Source: a virus
DNA length: 26,432 bases
IMG/VR virus record: IMGVR_UViG_3300045918_000014
Location: 1 to 26,432 of that record
Reading direction: 5' to 3' (one strand)
The first letter of the stretch is position 1; each line of letters opens with the position of its first letter. Positions 1 through 6,033 of the stretch are shown here, piece after piece. The translations under genes and the position numbers were made by a program. Below the pieces are notes generated by a model that was given only the letters and a program-made list of their open reading frames with translations, was not told the origin of the DNA and did no database searches.

Positions 1-190
1 GGGGTGGATCTATGATTTGGAAGTTCAGCCTATACAGCACTGCAAGTGTGTCTAAGTAAAATAAAATAAAGGGTTTGCTTCCTACATAGACACTTAAGTA
101 ATAAAATTTACCCAGATCCAAATTCTGCAAGGATACCTATATAATAACCATCACTTACATTTGTTTCCATTTTCTCTAAAGGGTTTACTC

Positions 191-231
191 ATCATTAGCT
201 AGTAAATGATAAACATTAACTAGCTAATGAT
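191..231. repeat. 13-bp inverted repeat, possible operator or hairpin
   Basis: ATCATTAGCTAGT at 191-203 is the exact reverse complement of 219-231, with a 15-nt spacer. The octamer ATGATAAA also occurs twice, at 206-213 and 227-234, so the site combines a dyad and a direct repeat. It is followed by no T run, so a terminator is unlikely. A protein-binding site in the leader is the simplest reading, and this is inference. Confidence 0.6.
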
Positions 232-433
232 AAATCCTTATCTCTAAAACCCTAACCTAACTTATTCTACCTACGTTTATTTCCTTTCATACCTTTTACT
301 TTTATCTCTAAGTTCAAAAATTATAAATTATAGGTTTCATCTATTGAAAAATCGTTTACTATCTTTGCTGTGCATTCCCTTATATATAATATATAGAAAT
401 TTTATATAATAATTATAATTACTTAGGTAACAA

Positions 434-479
434 TTACCCTTACTTTTTGGTATAGTAACTTTTATTTACCCTTGCTTTT
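434..479 (+). repeat. 14-nt direct repeat upstream of first gene
   Basis: TTACCCTTACTTTT at 434-447 recurs as TTACCCTTGCTTTT at 466-479, one mismatch, with starts 32 nt apart (about three helical turns). The pair sits 50-95 nt upstream of the start at 528, a place suited to an activator or polymerase binding site. The function is not known. Confidence 0.5.
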
Positions 480-527
480 CTTATGGGTATCCTGTATTCA
501 TCAGGTATAACCTAAAGGAGAGATAGA

Positions 528-971
528 ATGGAAACTAATATCACTGCACACCTAGCACATGATGAAGAACTTGTTGTCACAAAACGAGCAACAAGAAAAG
601 TTCATGTGCCAGCTTATGATTGCTTTGGAGGCAATACTAATATGAAAACTCAAGAACCATCATTCCCAAATTTATATCTTGTCTTTGGTAATCTGTCTAA
701 GCCAGCAAGTTGGATGTGGTGGTCACTTGTTAAAAGCAGGAATGCAGCAACAAATGAGGTTGTCTTTAAGGCTGCAGACAAGTTGTGGGAGATGAAGATA
801 ACCAAGGCGTATAAAGAATTATGTGAGGTAGACTTGGTTCGTCGTATCAGGAGACAACATTACTTAATAAACCCGAAAGCAGTGATACCTATATTTGATA
901 ATTTCAGGGGTATCACTGACAAGTGGGATAACTTAGGAGATAAGAAAGTAGAACCAAGGGCGGTTCCATAA
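528..971 (+). CDS. putative winged-helix DNA-binding protein
   Basis: This is a 147-residue protein with a very good Shine-Dalgarno site (AAAGGAG) 7 nt before the ATG. Residues about 65-125 read as a winged helix-turn-helix: a helix with paired Trp (MWWSLVKSR), a second helix (KAYKELCEVDLVRRIRRQ), then the wing-like strand HYLINPKAVIP. The pattern of a helix ending in LVRRIRR followed by YLINP resembles the winged helix of plasmid replication and RepL-like proteins and of some phage regulators. No catalytic residues are seen. It is the first gene after the long leader and is followed 40 nt later by the DUF6011 gene, so the two are probably co-transcribed. A regulatory or replication-associated role is inferred; the exact family is uncertain. 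Confidence 0.55.
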   Translation: METNITAHLAHDEELVVTKRATRKVHVPAYDCFGGNTNMKTQEPSFPNLYLVFGNLSKPASWMWWSLVKSRNAATNEVVFKAADKLWEMKITKAYKELCEVDLVRRIRRQHYLINPKAVIPIFDNFRGITDKWDNLGDKKVEPRAVP

Positions 972-1011
972 TAGGAACCAGAGCAATCAAGTCTAACAGG
1001 AGATAGACAAG

Positions 1012-1413
1012 ATGAAGAACCCATTGACAGTGTACAACTACCTAAAGGCAGGGAATGCTACAGTCACTCTCACTGATACCAGAGATGGATGCTGGTTCAC
1101 TTATAGAGTGCTGAAGAACCGAACTAAAGGCTGGGGTGTATTTCTCATGGTTCAAGCTGAGAAGTATGTTTACATTGGGGTGATTAAGAAGGGGATGTTT
1201 CACCATACAGGAGGGAGTAAGTTAACTGAAGATAGTAAGGGATTTGGTATATTCGATAGTCTCATTATTGGTTTAACTAAGAAGTGGGCTATTCCGAGTC
1301 ATGTGAATGTTCAACATGCCGGCCAGTGTGGTAGGTGTGGAAGGAAGCTTACCACACCAAAGAGTATTGAGATTGGTTTAGGCCCCGATTGCATGGAAAT
1401 TGTTTATGCTTAA
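1012..1413 (+). CDS. DUF6011-type zinc-motif protein
   Basis: This 133-residue protein has Shine-Dalgarno AGGAGA 8 nt before the ATG. The C-terminal third carries the signature H-x-G-x-C-x2-C-G-R-x-L-T-x-P-x-S-I-x2-G-x-G-P-x-C, with His102, Cys106, Cys109 and Cys127 as likely metal ligands. This is the hallmark of the DUF6011 family, common in phages and often joined, as here, to an N-terminal beta-rich domain (residues about 5-65, GCWFTYRV and YVYIGVI strands). The biochemical function of the family is not known; a small nucleic-acid- or protein-binding zinc module is the usual guess. It lies between the winged-helix gene and a strongly structured non-coding element that begins 10 nt after its stop. 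Confidence 0.75.
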   Translation: MKNPLTVYNYLKAGNATVTLTDTRDGCWFTYRVLKNRTKGWGVFLMVQAEKYVYIGVIKKGMFHHTGGSKLTEDSKGFGIFDSLIIGLTKKWAIPSHVNVQHAGQCGRCGRKLTTPKSIEIGLGPDCMEIVYA

Positions 1414-1422
1414 CTAATGCTC

Positions 1423-1525
1423 GTTTAGTCTATCCTGTGAGGAGTAGGTTTGTGGGGGACGAGGTGGAGCGAAGCGACACCTCAAGTCCTGTAACAAAAC
1501 TGCGACGAGTCAGGATAGACTAAAC
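1423..1525 (+). ncRNA. candidate structured RNA with 15-bp closing stem
   Basis: GTTTAGTCTATCCTG (1423-1437) is the exact reverse complement of 1511-1525. Inside it further pairing is nested: TTTGT 1449-1453 with ACAAA 1494-1498; GGGAC 1456-1460 with GTCCT 1486-1490 (one G-U); GAGGTG 1461-1466 with CACCTC 1478-1483, separated from the previous helix by an AA bulge (1484-1485); and a GCGAAGC mini-hairpin (1469-1475) at the tip. Together these make a long rod-like fold. It is richer in G+C than its surroundings and is not followed by a T run, so it is not a standard intrinsic terminator. It could be a stable small RNA, an RNase III processing site, or a 5' control element for the gene at 1618. 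Covariation was not tested. Confidence 0.5.
1452..1523 (+). CDS. possible 23-residue micro-ORF inside the structured element
   Basis: A GTG at 1452 is preceded by GAGGAG (1439-1444) with 7 nt spacing and opens 23 codons ending in TAA at 1521-1523. The peptide begins MGDEVERSD and ends with a basic segment, KLRRVRID. The reading frame runs through the whole hairpin, so either the RNA fold or the peptide, or neither, may be functional. The Shine-Dalgarno would be in an internal loop, next to the stem. Support is only the start context, so confidence is low. Confidence 0.15.
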   Translation: MGDEVERSDTSSPVTKLRRVRID

Positions 1526-1543
1526 ATAAGAATATAAAATATA

Positions 1544-1572
1544 TTGACTATAATTTAATTTAGACATATATG
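1544..1572 (+). promoter_or_regulatory. candidate sigma70-type promoter
   Basis: TTGACT (1544-1549, 5 of 6 to consensus) is followed after 17 nt by TATATG (1567-1572, 4 of 6). It lies in the gap between the structured element and the gene at 1618, about 45 nt before that start. In N4 the late genes are read by host sigma70 polymerase, so a host-type promoter here would fit. A+T-rich DNA makes chance matches common. Confidence 0.35.
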
Positions 1573-1617
1573 ACTACATAGACCCTATAGTCTAACTAAT
1601 TAAACCGAGAGGATTGT

Positions 1618-2163
1618 ATGGAAACAAAGATTATAGAAGAGGCTTTGCAAAGTAAGATTTCAAACATTGAACAGCTCAAGTTTGTCACTAAAGGAGGGCA
1701 GATTCTACGATGGGTTGTAGTGACTATGGCTAATGGATTTGCTGTCACAGGTAAGCCATCATGTGCAGTTGATCCTACTAATGATGATGAAGAGCTAGGC
1801 CAGAAGATTGCTTTGCAGAATGCTATTAATGAAGCATGGATTCTGGAAGGATATGCTCTGAAAGAGAAGTTGGCTAACCCCACATATAATATCAATCCAG
1901 TTCCTGCTCCTACAATGAATATGTCCTTTGGTGACGCTATCACTGCAATGAAACAAGGCAGTGACGTAGCTAGATTAGGTTGGAATGGTAAGGGTATATT
2001 CATATCCCTGCAAACACCAACTGATCAGAGTTATATGACCACTCCTTACATCTACATCGATAGTACTCAGTTACAGACAGACAATCCTGATGCTGTGTTG
2101 AATCGTGTACCTTGGTTCCCATCACAGACAGATTTATTGTCAATGGATTGGTTCATTGTATGA
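1618..2163 (+). CDS. N4 Gp49/Sf6 gp66-like domain fused to DUF2829 (Tad2-like)
   Basis: This 181-residue protein has two domains. Residues about 10-85 match the pattern of the N4 Gp49/phage Sf6 gene 66 family, with the strands VVVTMANGFAVTGKPSCAVDP, then ELGQKIALQNA and WILEGYALKEKL. After a Pro/Asn-rich linker (86-100), residues 101-181 match DUF2829: MSFGDAITAMKQG, ARLGWNGKGIFISLQ, PYIYI and the closing PWFPSQTDLLSMDW. DUF2829 is the family of Tad2, a phage protein that sequesters the signal molecule of Thoeris defence and, in some members, CBASS cyclic nucleotides. Whether this fusion binds a nucleotide is not shown. The start ATG is supported by AGAGG 6 nt upstream (1607-1611). The stop overlaps the next gene (ATGA). 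Confidence 0.8.
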   Translation: METKIIEEALQSKISNIEQLKFVTKGGQILRWVVVTMANGFAVTGKPSCAVDPTNDDEELGQKIALQNAINEAWILEGYALKEKLANPTYNINPVPAPTMNMSFGDAITAMKQGSDVARLGWNGKGIFISLQTPTDQSYMTTPYIYIDSTQLQTDNPDAVLNRVPWFPSQTDLLSMDWFIV

Positions 2164-2315
2164 TGGATGACTTCAAAGTGGAATGTCCCCCCAAGGAAGA
2201 TACACACGGCCAACCCAAACCTACCCATATTGACATTCATACCCTTATTCGAATGAGGGCTACTCAGTTAAAGAAGTCCCGTAGTAAACGGAACAAATTA
2301 CACCTCGCACGATAA
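2160..2315 (+). CDS. small basic protein, unknown function
   Basis: A 51-residue frame begins at the ATG that overlaps the previous stop codon (ATGA at 2160-2163), a common arrangement for translational coupling; a second ATG follows at 2163. Its first half is mixed (MMDDFKVECPPKEDTHG) and its end is strongly basic (KKSRSKRNKLHLAR), which suggests RNA or DNA contact. No family is recognised. It is the last gene before a hairpin at 2336-2373 and the terminase genes. Its reality rests on the overlap and the tight operon context, since a frame this short could be open by chance. Confidence 0.45.
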   Translation: MMDDFKVECPPKEDTHGQPKPTHIDIHTLIRMRATQLKKSRSKRNKLHLAR

Positions 2316-2335
2316 GTAGTATCCTCCTATCTCAT

Positions 2336-2373
2336 CTGAGTTTCTAGCCCTCTTTCTATAGAGGGTAACTCAG
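2336..2373 (+). promoter_or_regulatory. two-tier hairpin upstream of terminase genes
   Basis: CTGAGTT (2336-2342) pairs with AACTCAG (2367-2373), and inside it CCCTCT (2348-2353) pairs with AGAGGG (2360-2365), around the loop TTCTAT. An internal loop (TCTAG opposite T) separates the two helices. The sequence after it is TTGAACC, not a T run, so it is probably an mRNA processing or stabilising structure or a weak terminator. Confidence 0.5.
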
Positions 2374-2407
2374 TTGAACCAAATCCGCTTCACTTCTAGG
2401 TAACAAA

Positions 2408-3172
2408 ATGAACGCGCTCACCCTGGATCAGTTCAAACAAGTCCTTCCTGCCAAGATGAAGAAGTCCGTGAACCAAGAGTTATTGGATCGGATTAATTCT
2501 ACGTTAGAACATCCCGAAACCCTCGCCATACTACGGGAGAATATGCTCTCGTACACCCATGTAATTCAGGATGGGCGTTTCAAACTAGACAGTTATGTCA
2601 ACGCAGTCAAATATTGTAGCTTCAAGTTCATGGGAGATACGAACAGGAAAGCATACATCAGAACCTTTCCTGATAAGTACACTCAGTTCATGGCTGATGG
2701 TGTGTCTGAGAAGGACATCGCCAGTTACTACACGGCATACAACAAGAGTAAGTTAGTCACCATGATCATGGAACAGGCTCTGGTTCCTACTCATATCTTG
2801 AATAATCATTTGTACCAGGATGCCTTAAATGTACAGGCTGACCTGATGATGACAGCCACCAGTGAAAAGGTACGATGTGATGCAGCCAATAGTCTGTTGG
2901 TAAATCTCAAACCACCTGAGAATAAGAAGACAGAGATCAATCTTGGAATAGAACAAAGTTCAGTCATCGAGGATTATCAACAGGCCATGGTGTTGATGGT
3001 TAGAAAGCAGAAGGAATTGATCGAAGCCGGTGGTGATCTACTATCTATTACCAACGCTTCCATCAAGAGAGTGGAACAGACTAAAGAAGACAACACTATC
3101 AACATTACACCTGCAAAGCTAATCCCAAGACCTATCAATACAGATACCTCTCCGTTGAATCTGACCCCCTAA
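2408..3172 (+). CDS. putative terminase small subunit
   Basis: This 254-residue, mostly helical protein lies directly before the large terminase gene: its TAA (3170-3172) is followed at once by the next ATG. AGGTAA at 2398-2403 is the ribosome site. The segment around residues 155-165 (EKVRCDAANSLLVNLKPPE) followed by a charged tail resembles the C-terminal half of small terminase or terminase-associated proteins in other large podoviruses. The same slot in N4 holds gp69. The small subunit normally recognises the packaging site and regulates the ATPase. The call rests mainly on position, since small terminases diverge quickly. Confidence 0.6.
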   Translation: MNALTLDQFKQVLPAKMKKSVNQELLDRINSTLEHPETLAILRENMLSYTHVIQDGRFKLDSYVNAVKYCSFKFMGDTNRKAYIRTFPDKYTQFMADGVSEKDIASYYTAYNKSKLVTMIMEQALVPTHILNNHLYQDALNVQADLMMTATSEKVRCDAANSLLVNLKPPENKKTEINLGIEQSSVIEDYQQAMVLMVRKQKELIEAGGDLLSITNASIKRVEQTKEDNTINITPAKLIPRPINTDTSPLNLTP

Positions 3173-4825
3173 ATGTCTAGTTACATAAAGAAGCCAGTTG
3201 AAGACTGGCTTAAAGATCTGGATTACCGATTCATGGGCTATATGCCTTCTGACGAGGCTCTGTTATTTGTCAACTTTATCAAAGAAGTGAATGGTGGGGC
3301 AGAGGAGAACGAAACTCCTTTGGTTCATCTGAAGATGATGGACAATGTATTCAATAAAGAACGTAGATGCGCCATCCTATGTCATCGTGGGATTGGTAAG
3401 ACAACTGTGTTTGCTGAGTATCTGATTCTATTCGTTGCAGCCTTTGGGGTATTCCCTGGTTTCGGCCTGGTCAACTTAATACTGTATGTCACCGACTCTA
3501 TTGAGAATGGTGTTAAGAATCTTAGAAGGAATATCGAATTTCGTTACAATGACAGTTCATTTCTGCAGAAACTCATACCCGACCAACGTATATCTGTGGG
3601 TACAGATGGTGTTGGTTTCGTTGGGACAGATGAGTATGAGAGGCAAGTCACAGCAGGACGTAAGTTCACGGATATCCGGATAGAATTCCGTAACAACAAA
3701 GGTCATATCCTGATTGTAAAAGGGTACGGGTCAAAAACTGGGGTGAGGGGAGCCAAGGAATTAGGTAAACGTCCTACTATAGCTATACTTGATGACCTGG
3801 TTTCAGACACAGATGCAGAATCTCAGACAGTCATCAAGACCATTGAGAATACTGTTTATAAAGCAGTATCCAAAGCTCTCCACCCAACCAGACAGAAGAT
3901 AATATGGCTAGGTACACCATTCAATGCCCGAGATCCTCTGTATAAAGCAGTTGAATCTGGGGCATGGCAGGTAAGCGTATTCCCTATTTGTGAACAATTC
4001 CCTGTTACTGAAGTAGAGTTCCGTGGTTCATGGGAAGATCGCTTCCCATACTCGTATGTGAAGGCTGAGTATGATGAGGCCCAAGCTCTGGGTAAGCCAG
4101 AGAACTTCAACCAGGAGTTAATGCTGAGAATTATGTCTGATGAGGATCGATTGGTTCATGATGATGACATAGTTTGGTGCAAACTCAAGCATATTCTCAG
4201 TAACAAGAATGCCTTCAATTATTACATAACTACGGACTTTGCCACCAGTAAGGAGCAAGCTGCAGATTACTCTGTAATCAGTGTATGGGCAGTGAATTAC
4301 AAGGGTTATTTCTATTGGGTCGATGGCATTTGTGCTCAACAGGATATGTCCCAGAATTTGAAGGATCTGTTTAGATTGGCTCAAAAGTGGAATCCACAGT
4401 CAGTGGGTGTTGAAGTGACAGGGCAGCAAGGTGGTTTTGTCTCTATCATCATGGAGATGATGATGGATAAGAACATCTACTTTACCCTAGCCTCAGAGGG
4501 TAATAAAGGTAAACCTGGGATCAGACCTGTCTCAAATAAACTGGTTCGATTCAATACAATATTACCTAAATTCAAATCAAGAGAAGTATTCTTCCCTATT
4601 GAACTCAAGAACGAGAAACCAATGTTGGAGTGTATGGATGAGTTGAAACTGCTCTCTAAAGCAGGGTTTAAATCCAAGCATGACGACTTTGGTGATAGTA
4701 TTTCACAGTTATCAAGTATGACAATATGGCGTCCAAGTGAACCAGTAACACTAATTGAAAAGGACGGTATTTATGAGTTAGAGGAAGAGGATGAATCCTC
4801 TGTGTTATCTTCCTACATAGTATAA
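3173..4825 (+). CDS. terL: terminase large subunit
   Basis: This 550-residue DNA-packaging motor protein has both activities visible. The ATPase has Walker A CHRGIGKT at residues 70-77, Walker B IAILDD at 203-208 (Asp-Asp followed by the DTDAES segment) and the coupling motif WLGTPFNARDPLY at 245-257. The C-terminal RNase H-like nuclease has candidate metal ligands Asp355 in TTDFATS, Glu414 in GVEVTG and Asp505/Asp508 in HDDFGDSI. It is the equivalent of N4 gp68 by position. There is no clear Shine-Dalgarno, and the start directly abuts the previous stop, so translation is probably coupled. It cuts concatemeric DNA and pumps it through the portal encoded at 9010. Confidence 0.95.
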   Translation: MSSYIKKPVEDWLKDLDYRFMGYMPSDEALLFVNFIKEVNGGAEENETPLVHLKMMDNVFNKERRCAILCHRGIGKTTVFAEYLILFVAAFGVFPGFGLVNLILYVTDSIENGVKNLRRNIEFRYNDSSFLQKLIPDQRISVGTDGVGFVGTDEYERQVTAGRKFTDIRIEFRNNKGHILIVKGYGSKTGVRGAKELGKRPTIAILDDLVSDTDAESQTVIKTIENTVYKAVSKALHPTRQKIIWLGTPFNARDPLYKAVESGAWQVSVFPICEQFPVTEVEFRGSWEDRFPYSYVKAEYDEAQALGKPENFNQELMLRIMSDEDRLVHDDDIVWCKLKHILSNKNAFNYYITTDFATSKEQAADYSVISVWAVNYKGYFYWVDGICAQQDMSQNLKDLFRLAQKWNPQSVGVEVTGQQGGFVSIIMEMMMDKNIYFTLASEGNKGKPGIRPVSNKLVRFNTILPKFKSREVFFPIELKNEKPMLECMDELKLLSKAGFKSKHDDFGDSISQLSSMTIWRPSEPVTLIEKDGIYELEEEDESSVLSSYIV

Positions 4826-4888
4826 CTTTACTTACTAGACGAAATTGAGTAGATACTTAATATAGTAATCCTCCTTCCTGCAATCCTA

Positions 4889-4901
4889 CTCCGTTCTGGA
4901 G
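4889..4901 (+). promoter_or_regulatory. small hairpin covering the ribosome site of the next gene
   Basis: CTCC (4889-4892) can pair with GGAG (4898-4901), which is the core of the Shine-Dalgarno site GGAGAA of the gene at 4910; the loop is GTTCT. A second anti-Shine-Dalgarno stretch, CCTCC, lies 15-25 nt further upstream. The stem has only 4 bp, so any effect on translation would be modest. Confidence 0.3.
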
Positions 4902-4909
4902 AACACTCA

Positions 4910-5632
4910 ATGATCACACTACAAGAAGTATTTGATACATTAGCAACAGGTGAATTCTCAAATCTGAAGTTGGGTAATTCACTGTTAGGTACTATTGCTG
5001 AAGAGGATTATCCTAAAATGGTAAGTGCCATTAATTTAGGTTTATTGGATCTCCATAAGAGATTCCCTCTTCGAGATGGTGAGATAATTGTCCAACAACA
5101 CAAAGATGTAACCAAGTATGAGTTACGTGAAGAGCGTTCTGCCACAGCAGATCTAATGGATGATGAATATTACATCGCACTTGCTGAAGATGAAGATTGG
5201 CCAGATGATCTGATTAAAGTTGATAGCCTATGGGAAGATGATGGTACAGAGATTCCTTTGAATGACCTTCGTTGTGCAGATATAGGTGGATTCACTCCAT
5301 CATTTGATATCTTAAAGATGACCCCACGTTCACCAGCGATACGAGTGCATGTGAAGTATCGAGCCAAGTATCCTAAGATAGTTATCACTGAAGGTTTTGA
5401 TCCTACACAAGAATTACTGCAGGTGCCTGACTATATACTGGAAGCACTCTTGTTCTTTGTAGCAGCCAGAGTATTCAGAGGAATATCCTCCAAGGCTAGT
5501 GAAGGAGAAACCACTTCTGCTCACATGTATTCTACGTTGTATAGAACAGCGTGCCAAGAAATCGATAACCAAGGATTGGTATCACAAGACACCAATGCTA
5601 CAGATCATTTCATTAATAATGGTTGGGTATAA
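4910..5632 (+). CDS. putative tail adaptor/tube protein (N4 gp67 position)
   Basis: This 240-residue protein, GGAGAA Shine-Dalgarno 6 nt before the ATG, lies directly after the large terminase gene, the slot of the 30-kDa tail protein gp67 in N4. Residues about 1-60 (AINLGLLDLHKRFPL) and 175-240 (YILEALLFFVAARVFRG, then HMYSTLYRTACQEI) form the helices typical of head-tail adaptor and gp11-like tail tube proteins that dock under the portal. A beta-rich middle (about 60-165) contains several acidic stretches. It probably joins the portal to the tail. Family membership is inferred from pattern and position. Confidence 0.6.
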   Translation: MITLQEVFDTLATGEFSNLKLGNSLLGTIAEEDYPKMVSAINLGLLDLHKRFPLRDGEIIVQQHKDVTKYELREERSATADLMDDEYYIALAEDEDWPDDLIKVDSLWEDDGTEIPLNDLRCADIGGFTPSFDILKMTPRSPAIRVHVKYRAKYPKIVITEGFDPTQELLQVPDYILEALLFFVAARVFRGISSKASEGETTSAHMYSTLYRTACQEIDNQGLVSQDTNATDHFINNGWV

Positions 5633-5634
5633 CT

Positions 5635-6033
5635 ATGTTAGCTTCTAAATATGATCCTACCCTACAGCGTGGGGGTACATTTTCTATTGCCATTACATCT
5701 AAAGATGTAAATGGCGCTTCTATTGATTTCTCTAAATATGATTTTATGAATCTGCATGTAAGACCTGCCTGGGTAGGTAAACCTGGCTCAATTACAGATG
5801 CACCATTGTTGGCTCTATCCACTGAAACAGGTGAAATAACCCTTCCTGATATCCACACAATACAGATAGACATCTCTGCTACAGCTACGGCTGCACTCAC
5901 TTTTAATAGTGGTAAGTATGAATTGGAGATGGTGCAGAATCCCGATCTTTTAGCCGATCCCCCTATACCAGTGAGGATTGTGGATAAGTTACTCTTCGGT
6001 ATTATGTCTGTAACAGGAGAGATCCTCGTATGA
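5635..6033 (+). CDS. beta-sandwich tail accessory protein
   Basis: A 132-residue protein with a pattern common in genes just before phage fibres: RGGTFSIAITSKDVNG, then ISATATAALTFNSGKYELEM, then RIVDKLLFGIMSVTGEI. This matches small beta-sandwich proteins (LtfC/p132-type) that accompany receptor-binding proteins. I chose the ATG at 5635, 2 nt after the previous stop, over the TTG at 5623, because the coupled position is more natural and no good ribosome site supports the TTG. Its stop overlaps the fibre start (ATGA at 6030-6033). It is expected to be a structural part of the tail tip, but its precise role is unknown. Confidence 0.6.
   Translation: MLASKYDPTLQRGGTFSIAITSKDVNGASIDFSKYDFMNLHVRPAWVGKPGSITDAPLLALSTETGEITLPDIHTIQIDISATATAALTFNSGKYELEMVQNPDLLADPPIPVRIVDKLLFGIMSVTGEILV

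Larger units (their letters stand above)
1..527. other. A+T-rich non-coding leader region
   Basis: No credible gene is visible on either strand. The stretch is very A+T-rich, with TATAAT hexamers at 385-390, 405-410 and 414-419, none with a convincing -35 partner. It also holds a 13-bp inverted repeat (191-203 with 219-231), a near-perfect 14-nt direct repeat (434-447 and 466-479), and a 7-bp inverted pair GTGTCTA/TAGACAC (48-54 and 87-93). It ends in the strong Shine-Dalgarno site AAAGGAG just before the gene at 528. It probably contains the promoter and control region of the genes that follow, but which polymerase reads it cannot be told from the sequence. Confidence 0.6.

Noticed and set aside
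1-131. Possible tRNA or tRNA-like element at the window start
   Set aside because: Some complementary segments exist (TGGATCT with AGATCCA), but there is no T-loop, anticodon arm or proper cloverleaf on either strand.
1423-1525. Small mobile element (MITE) with 15-bp inverted ends
   Set aside because: The flanks show no target-site duplication and no second copy is seen in the window; the nested inner pairing fits an RNA fold better.
1596-2003. 135-codon open frame on the minus strand
   Set aside because: It is antisense to the well-supported Gp49-DUF2829 gene, and its translation has no recognisable domain.
2112-2159. Longer start for the small basic protein
   Set aside because: The upstream ATG lies deep in the DUF2829 coding region; the ATGA overlap start at 2160 is the usual arrangement.
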